29,018 nucleotides of DNA from JAYEMH01 sp034717985 [NCBI: Candidatus Ratteibacteria bacterium] (lineage in GTDB: Bacteria > CAZDME01 > JAYEMH01). Shown here piece by piece: positions 25,076 to 29,018 of this stretch (positions are counted from its first letter, which is position 1; each line of letters opens with the position of its first letter). The stretch is taken from positions 12,691 through 41,708 of the forward strand of contig JAYEMH010000017.1 of NCBI GenBank assembly GCA_034717985.1. The letters are read 5' to 3'. The notes under the pieces were generated by a model that saw only the letters and a list, made by a program, of their open reading frames with translations, had not been told where the DNA came from and made no database searches. A program made the position numbers and the translations under genes.

Positions 25076-25196
25076 TTTTTTCGTGAATCGTATCTAGTGA
25101 ATCGTATCTCGTAAAAGCAGAAAAGACGAGATGCAAAATGCGAATAACAAAAGAAAGTTGATACACTTTGCATTTTGGTATAAGGGATTATTTCCT
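25076..25196. repeat. Spacer with GTGAATCGTATCT direct repeat and CAAAATGC inverted repeat
   Basis: GTGAATCGTATCT occurs twice (25083-25095 and 25097-25109). CAAAATGC (25134-25141) and GCATTTTG (25170-25177) form an inverted pair with a 28-base loop. No terminator with a T-run after smc and no convincing promoter are seen. TTGATA (25158) with TATAAG (25179) has only 15-base spacing and would leave almost no leader before the next ATG. Confidence 0.55.
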
Positions 25197-26324
25197 ATGA
25201 AGAAAAATACTTTTGTTATTTTTCTTATCTTTTTTTTTCTGTTTTTCTTCTTGTTTTCTGGAAAATTATTGGCTAAAGGTTTAAAAGAATCGTTCTATGG
25301 CCTCTTTAAATTAAAGGAGGCCTCTTTCTATAAGAAACTGGATAAAAAGGCCGTGAGCTGTCTTCTTTGTCCGCGTCGCTGCCGGATTCCGGAAGGAGAA
25401 CGCGGCTTCTGCCGGGTCAGGCTCAATAAAGGAGGAAAGCTTTTTACCATAACTTATGGCTGTCCCTGCGCGGTGCATATTGACCCGGTGGAAAAAAAGC
25501 CGCTCTTTCATGTTCTGCCCGGGAGTGCCGTTTTCTCCATTGCCAGCGCCGGGTGTAATTTAAAATGCAAGTTTTGCCAGAACTGGACGATTTCCCAGAC
25601 TACTCCCGAGTATACCTATAATTACAATTTGCCTCCGGAAGAGGTGGTGGCGGCGGCTAAAAGAAAAAGGTGCCTGTCTATCGCTTACACATATACCGAG
25701 CCAACCAGTTTTTATGAATATATGCTTGATACCGCTAAAGCTGCCAGGAAGCAAGGTGTGTTTAATCTTTTTCACTCCTGCGGTTATATCAATCCGGAGC
25801 CTTTAAGAAAAATTTCTCAATATCTGGATGCCGGCAATGTTGATTTGAAAGGTTTTTCCGGAGATTTCTATCAGAAGGCTTGTTCAGCTGAACTTCAGCC
25901 GGTTTTAGAGACGCTTAAAATTCTTAAAGAAGAAGGGGTTTGGATTGAAATAACCAATCTGGTTATACCCACTCTCAATGATGAATCCGGGTTGATTAAA
26001 GAGATGTGTCTCTGGATCAGAGATAATTTGGGAGAGGATGTTCCCCTTCATTTTTCCCGCTTTCACCCGGATTATAAAATGAGAAATTTACCGCCGACAC
26101 CGCTTAAAACTCTGGAACATGCCCATCGGACGGCCAAAGAGGCCGGATTGAAATATGTCTATATCGGAAATGTCCCCGGTCATCCGGCGGAAAACACTTA
26201 CTGTCCGAAATGCGGCAAGATTCTAATTGAGCGGAGAGGATATACGGTTTTGCAGAATAATATAAAAGAAGGATGTTGTAAATTTTGCCGGGAGCCCATT
26301 GCCGGAATCTGGAGTAAAAAGTAA
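25197..26324 (+). CDS. amrS: AmmeMemoRadiSam system radical SAM enzyme, with N-terminal hydrophobic segment
   Basis: This is the radical SAM member of the AmmeMemoRadiSam trio, 375 residues; its substrate is unknown. The SAM/[4Fe-4S] motif is CNLKCKFC with cysteines 120, 124 and 127. Before it lies a cysteine cluster CLLCPRRC...GFC (about residues 50-67). Near the C terminus, CPKCG...CCKFC is a rubredoxin-like metal site. All three are characteristic of the family. Unusually, the protein starts MKKNTFVIFLIFF and continues with some 20 hydrophobic residues, followed by a lysine-rich stretch. This suggests a signal peptide or, given the positive charges after it, a membrane anchor with a cytoplasmic catalytic domain. 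I chose ATG 25197 (AAGGGA about ten bases upstream); an in-frame ATG at 25131 lies in repeat DNA. The next gene starts directly after the stop. Confidence 0.92.
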   Translation: MKKNTFVIFLIFFFLFFFLFSGKLLAKGLKESFYGLFKLKEASFYKKLDKKAVSCLLCPRRCRIPEGERGFCRVRLNKGGKLFTITYGCPCAVHIDPVEKKPLFHVLPGSAVFSIASAGCNLKCKFCQNWTISQTTPEYTYNYNLPPEEVVAAAKRKRCLSIAYTYTEPTSFYEYMLDTAKAARKQGVFNLFHSCGYINPEPLRKISQYLDAGNVDLKGFSGDFYQKACSAELQPVLETLKILKEEGVWIEITNLVIPTLNDESGLIKEMCLWIRDNLGEDVPLHFSRFHPDYKMRNLPPTPLKTLEHAHRTAKEAGLKYVYIGNVPGHPAENTYCPKCGKILIERRGYTVLQNNIKEGCCKFCREPIAGIWSKK

Positions 26325-27815
26325 ATGAAAAAAACGATAAATATAATTGTTGTTTTAATTTTAGTTTTTCTGGCGGCCGTTTATGCCGATTCGCAGGAGA
26401 TGCGGATAAGAAAACCGGCGGTGGCGGGGAAATTTTATGCCGATGAGAAAATAAAACTTTCCAATGAGGTAGAAAAATATTTAACCCAGGTCCCCAAGTT
26501 GAAAGTGCCGGGAGAAGTGGTTGCCATAGTTGTTCCTCATGCAGGATACATCTTTTCCGCTCCGGTGGCCGCTTATGCCTATAAGGTTATAGAGGATAGC
26601 CCGAGAAAAACAGTAATTTTAATCGGTCCCAGCCATCATTTTCGCTTTGATGGTATTTCGGTTTTTCCCAGGGGAATCTATGAGACACCGTTGGGCCAGG
26701 TTGCGATTGACGAAGAGCTGGCATCCGATTTTATAGGTTCTTCTGATAAGGTGCAGTATCATCAGCTGGCCCATTATTCCGAGCACTCTCTTGAAGTCCA
26801 GCTGCCTTTTCTGCAAAAAATTTGGGGAAATAAATTTAAGATTGTGCCGCTTCTTCTGGGCAGTCATAGCTGGGAAATAATAGAAACCTTAAAGCGGATG
26901 ATATTGGATAATTTGCCCGGAGAGCCTTTTATTCTGGTAGCCAGTTCCGATATGTCACATTATCATAATTATGAAGAGGCGGTAGCGATTGATAAGGAGA
27001 GCCTCCGTTTGGTAAAAAACTTTGATGTTCAGGGATTGTATGCAAAAATTGAAAGCGGCCGCTGTGAATGGTGCGGCGCCGGAGCCTTGCTGGCTGTTAT
27101 GGAGATTGCCGGGGAGCTGGGAGCGGATAAGGTGAAAATTCTTAAATACGCCAATTCTAACGATACGGCTCCTCCCTGGCAGAGAAACAAAGAGCAGGTG
27201 GTGGGCTATAGTGCGATTGTTTTTTATCGGGAGGGAAAGGCAGAAAAGAAGAAAAAGGAGGAAAAAAAATTGCTGGATAGAGAGGAACAAGAGAAACTCC
27301 TGAAAATTGCCCGGGTTTCTATTGAAAATGCTTTGCGAAAAAAAGACCCCCCGGGGTTTACCGATATAAGTGATAATCTTAAGAAGCTGGGCGGTGTCTT
27401 TGTTACTTTGAATAAACAGGGGAGACTGCGGGGATGTATCGGATTTCCTGAGGCAGTTCTGCCTCTTTATCAGGCTGTTTCTCAGGCGGCTGTCTCGGCG
27501 GCTCTCAAAGATTACCGGTTCCCGACGGTAACACAAAAGGAACTTTCTGATATTGAAATTGAAATTTCCGCTTTGAGCCCTTTAGAGAAAATTAGTGATG
27601 TTGAAAAAGTCGAAGTTGGCCGGCATGGACTGGTGATTCGTAAAGGGATTTATTCCGGACTTCTGCTTCCTCAAGTGCCGGTTGAATACGGCTGGGACCG
27701 CGCCGAATTTTTAGAAAGGATTTGTGAAAAAGCAGGATTGCCCCGGGGGGCCTGGCGAGGCAATGTTGAGCTCTATATCTTTACCGCTCAAGTTTTTCAT
27801 GAAAAAAAGCAATGA
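26325..27815 (+). CDS. amrB/amrA: Exported MEMO-AMMECR1 fusion protein (AmmeMemoRadiSam proteins B and A)
   Basis: This 496-residue protein joins two domains. Residues 1-21 form a classic signal peptide (KK, hydrophobic core, AVYA before DSQ), so the mature protein is probably periplasmic or extracellular. The MEMO domain (about 28-300) resembles class III extradiol dioxygenases. Likely metal-site residues are His72 (VVPHAGYIF), His104/105 (GPSHHF) and Cys250 (CEWCGAG), plus SSDMSHYH. A lysine/glutamate-rich linker (about 302-320) leads to the AMMECR1 domain with its LRGCIGFPEA signature (Cys371) and GLLLPQVPVEYGW. The reaction is unknown; human MEMO1 has been linked to iron or copper binding. 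The gene abuts amrS and overlaps the following membrane-protein gene by four bases, so all belong to one operon. Confidence 0.93.
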   Translation: MKKTINIIVVLILVFLAAVYADSQEMRIRKPAVAGKFYADEKIKLSNEVEKYLTQVPKLKVPGEVVAIVVPHAGYIFSAPVAAYAYKVIEDSPRKTVILIGPSHHFRFDGISVFPRGIYETPLGQVAIDEELASDFIGSSDKVQYHQLAHYSEHSLEVQLPFLQKIWGNKFKIVPLLLGSHSWEIIETLKRMILDNLPGEPFILVASSDMSHYHNYEEAVAIDKESLRLVKNFDVQGLYAKIESGRCEWCGAGALLAVMEIAGELGADKVKILKYANSNDTAPPWQRNKEQVVGYSAIVFYREGKAEKKKKEEKKLLDREEQEKLLKIARVSIENALRKKDPPGFTDISDNLKKLGGVFVTLNKQGRLRGCIGFPEAVLPLYQAVSQAAVSAALKDYRFPTVTQKELSDIEIEISALSPLEKISDVEKVEVGRHGLVIRKGIYSGLLLPQVPVEYGWDRAEFLERICEKAGLPRGAWRGNVELYIFTAQVFHEKKQ

Positions 27816-28477
27816 TTGCAGGATTGCTTGAGTTATTTTTAGGAGGAATTTTTGTCGGTTCAAGCACCTGTTTATTAGTCTGCGCGCCTATCGTTCTTCC
27901 TTACCTGTTAGGAACTTCTGAGAACTGGAAAAAGGCTTTAGCGGCTGTCTTAATTTTTTCGGCGGCAAGAATTACTGTTTACACCTTCTACGGATTTATT
28001 ATCGGTTTAGGGAAACAGATATATATAGATAAATTTATTGAGAGTGATTTTGGTTTTTATCTCCAGATTTTCGCCGGATTATTTATCCTGGTGATTGGAT
28101 TTTTGTTGGTCTTGGGGAGAAGCAGAGCGAATTTCTGTCCGAGATTAGATAAATTGTTAATTAAACATAATTTAAGGACTGTTTTTTTTCTCGGGCTTTT
28201 TATGGGAATGATGCCCTGTCCTGCCCTGATGGCCGCCTTTGCCTACGTTTTTATTAAAGCCAACAATTTAGTTTCAAGTATTTTTCTTGTCTGGGCTTTT
28301 GGTCTGGGAACGGCCGTTTCGCCTTTGCTTTTATTAGGGACATTTTCCGGATTCATTACTCAAAAAATCTCCCGGACAAAGTTTTTGCGGGTTTTAAGGG
28401 TTCTGGCTGGGTCTATTTTGTTATTCTGGGGGTTTCAGATTATTGCTTCAAGAATGGGCCTGGTGATTAGATTATGA
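27812..28477 (+). CDS. CcdA/DsbD-like (DsbD_2, SafE-type) membrane protein
   Basis: This 221-residue polytopic protein has about six hydrophobic segments. The first segment carries Cys20 and Cys24 in GSSTCLLVCAPIVLPYL. The fourth has Cys136 in GLFMGMMPCPALMA. Two half-repeats, each with a Cys-Pro or Cys-Ala-Pro motif in the membrane, are typical of CcdA/DsbD transmembrane domains and of the related family often labelled sulfite exporter TauE/SafE. The former carry electrons from cytoplasmic thioredoxin to the outside. Here the partner may be the exported MEMO-AMMECR1 protein encoded just upstream (ATGA overlap). A metal or sulfur-compound transport role is an alternative. The cysteines are seen; the electron-transfer role is inferred from the family. 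Confidence 0.8.
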   Translation: MIAGLLELFLGGIFVGSSTCLLVCAPIVLPYLLGTSENWKKALAAVLIFSAARITVYTFYGFIIGLGKQIYIDKFIESDFGFYLQIFAGLFILVIGFLLVLGRSRANFCPRLDKLLIKHNLRTVFFLGLFMGMMPCPALMAAFAYVFIKANNLVSSIFLVWAFGLGTAVSPLLLLGTFSGFITQKISRTKFLRVLRVLAGSILLFWGFQIIASRMGLVIRL

Positions 28478-28770
28478 ACCCCGCCCCTCCTAAAAATGGA
28501 AGAATTAAGAAGAGCGATATTGATTGGAAGAAAAAGAGGGGCGGGGTGAAGAAAAGGTTAAATTTAGTCGTAGACCGATTCGAGGGGAAGTTCGCGGTTT
28601 TAATTGATGAAAGCGGCGAGGAAATAATCTTTCCGGAGAAATATTTGCCGCCGGAAACACAAGAAGGCGATATATTAAGGTTCGAAATATCGCCGGATAA
28701 AGAGCTGACTCAGAAGAGAAAGGAAGATATCCGGCGGTTGATAGATAAGTTAAGGAAGAAGAAGAAATGA
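28474..28770 (+). CDS. DUF3006 domain protein
   Basis: This small basic protein has 98 residues. From about residue 30 it matches the DUF3006 pattern: LNLVVDRFEGKFAVLIDESG, then IIFPEKYLPP and EGDILRFEI, ending in a lysine-rich helix. The function of the family is unknown. The ATG at 28474 overlaps the previous stop (ATGA). The first ~24 residues (PAPPKNGRIKK and onward) are encoded by DNA bounded by the inverted repeat 28478-28547, so they may not be native to the domain. An in-frame GTG at 28546, with GGGGCGGGG upstream, would give a 74-residue protein starting at the conserved part. Both starts are plausible. It appears to close the AmmeMemoRadiSam operon. Confidence 0.8.
   Translation: MNPAPPKNGRIKKSDIDWKKKRGGVKKRLNLVVDRFEGKFAVLIDESGEEIIFPEKYLPPETQEGDILRFEISPDKELTQKRKEDIRRLIDKLRKKKK
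28478..28547 (+). repeat. 70-bp element with ACCCCGCCCCTC / GAGGGGCGGGGT termini
   Basis: ACCCCGCCCCTC (28478-28489) begins directly after the stop of the CcdA-like gene. Its exact reverse complement GAGGGGCGGGGT (28536-28547) runs into an in-frame GTG. The outer six bases ACCCCG/CGGGGT are the same as those of the 2317-2428 element, and the placement between a stop and a start is also the same. The interiors are not alike. Confidence 0.65.
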
Positions 28771-28771
28771 C

Positions 28772-28830
28772 AATGTTACGAATATAATGTTACGAATATA
28801 AATGTTACGAATATAATGTTACGAATATAA
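28772..28830. repeat. Tandem repeat, 14-bp unit, four copies
   Basis: ATGTTACGAATATA occurs four times head to tail (28773-28786, 28787-28800, 28802-28815, 28816-28829), with one extra A after the second copy. It follows the DUF3006 stop directly. No coding potential is seen. Confidence 0.9.
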
Positions 28831-28863
28831 TTGACAAAAGAGAGTTTTTGTGATACATATAAT
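28831..28863 (+). promoter_or_regulatory. Promoter-like sequence at the right end
   Basis: An exact TTGACA (28831-28836) is followed by GATACATATAAT. An exact TATAAT lies at 28858-28863, but 21 bases from the -35, which is long. TACATA at 28854-28859 has the ideal 17-base spacing but only a fair match. If active, it would transcribe the hairpin-rich sequence that follows and a gene beyond the window. Confidence 0.45.
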
Positions 28864-28877
28864 GTTGATAGTTAGAA

Positions 28878-29018
28878 AAAGTCCCGTGTTTGAAGGGGGA
28901 AATCCCGGACTTTAAAATCCCGCAAGGGATAGCCCCACATAACGAAATCTTATCAGATTTCTATGTGGCCATAAAGGCAGTTTAAAGTAAAACAGGGCTA
29001 AAGTAAAACCTTCGCTTG
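28878..29018 (+). other. Hairpin-rich sequence, possible structured RNA or 5' leader (runs off the window)
   Basis: Three stems follow one another. AAAGTCC (28878-28884) pairs with GGACTTT (28907-28913). ATCCC-GCAA-GGGAT (28917-28930) has a GNRA tetraloop. CCACATA with TATGTGG (28935-28941, 28962-28968) encloses GAAATCT-TATC-AGATTTC. Then TAAAGTAAAAC occurs twice (28983-28993 and 28999-29009). I recognise no known riboswitch or RNA family. It could be a leader RNA behind the preceding promoter, or a cluster of the palindromic repeats seen elsewhere. On the opposite strand the first stem is followed by T's and could act as a terminator. Confidence 0.4.

Noticed and set aside
25158-25184. Promoter for the amr operon (TTGATA...TATAAG)
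   Set aside because: The spacing is only 15 bases, and initiation would fall almost on the start codon, so I do not list it as a feature.
25131-25196. In-frame extension of amrS by 22 residues
   Set aside because: It lies in spacer DNA with an inverted repeat and has no ribosome binding site. The ATG at 25197 starts directly at a signal-like segment.
26955-27536. 193-residue reverse-strand open frame inside the MEMO-AMMECR1 gene
   Set aside because: Low-complexity translation (strings of L, F and S) opposite a clearly conserved coding frame; no promoter or ribosome site.
28773-28829. Iteron-type replication origin from the ATGTTACGAATATA repeats
   Set aside because: No replication initiator gene, no DnaA boxes recognised, and similar word repeats occur in other spacers.

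Overview
The window is a densely packed piece of a bacterial chromosome. All 22 genes I support lie on the + strand. There are no tRNA or rRNA genes, no phage or transposase genes, and no CRISPR array. The gene set is bacterial housekeeping: PolIII alpha, SMC, RecO, alpha/beta GlyRS, bacterial-type AspRS with an insertion domain, type III pantothenate kinase, PPDK and sigma-70. Two exported or membrane-targeted proteins carry N-terminal hydrophobic signals. The mix of genes, the moderate GC content and the hairpin- and word-repeat-rich intergenic DNA remind me of uncultured lineages such as Omnitrophota. That is an impression only; a phylogeny of DnaE or SMC would decide it.

Layout. (1) 1-940: the 3' end of birA followed by coaX, the classic biotin/CoA pair. 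(2) 941-1155: a stack of hairpins leading into a CBS-less IMP dehydrogenase of the GuaB3 type (1156-2316). (3) 2317-2431: a palindrome-bounded leader sitting exactly between the guaB3 stop and the dnaE start. dnaE follows (2432-5881). (4) 5882-6290: about 400 bp without a gene, filled with AATAACCAA word repeats, their inverted counterparts and two bulged hairpins, ending in a good sigma-70 promoter. (5) 6291-17589: a long tight run of an HU-like protein, hisS, aspS, phoH, pgpH-type HD hydrolase, ybeY, DUF502 protein, recO, glyQ and glyS. (6) 17628-21669: ppdK, a SigA/RpoD-family sigma factor and apt. The order phoH-yqfF/pgpH-ybeY-(x)-recO-glyQ-glyS-(PPDK)-sigma closely parallels the Bacillus phoH to sigA region, with a DUF502 protein in the slot normally held by dgkA/cdd/era. 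(7) 21785-25075: its own promoter and smc. (8) 25197-28770: a four-gene operon with radical SAM AmrS, a MEMO-AMMECR1 fusion, a CcdA/DsbD-like membrane protein and a DUF3006 protein. (9) 28771-29018: a 14-bp tandem repeat, a promoter-like sequence and a series of hairpins that may be a structured RNA or leader running off the window.

The core block couples translation (three aminoacyl-tRNA synthetases, YbeY), nucleic-acid maintenance (HU, RecO, PhoH, DnaE, SMC), cyclic-dinucleotide turnover (PgpH family) and purine metabolism (GuaB3, Apt). Many junctions are ATGA or GTGA overlaps, which suggests translational coupling.

The most interesting part is the AmmeMemoRadiSam operon. The MEMO-AMMECR1 fusion has a clear cleavable signal peptide, the radical SAM enzyme has an N-terminal hydrophobic segment, and the next gene encodes a small membrane protein with cysteines placed as in thiol-reductant carriers of the CcdA/DsbD type. 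This suggests an envelope-located version of a system whose function is still unknown. The second point of interest is the set of ACCCCG...CGGGGT palindrome-bounded elements placed exactly at stop/start junctions, one of which could act as an RNA switch in front of dnaE.
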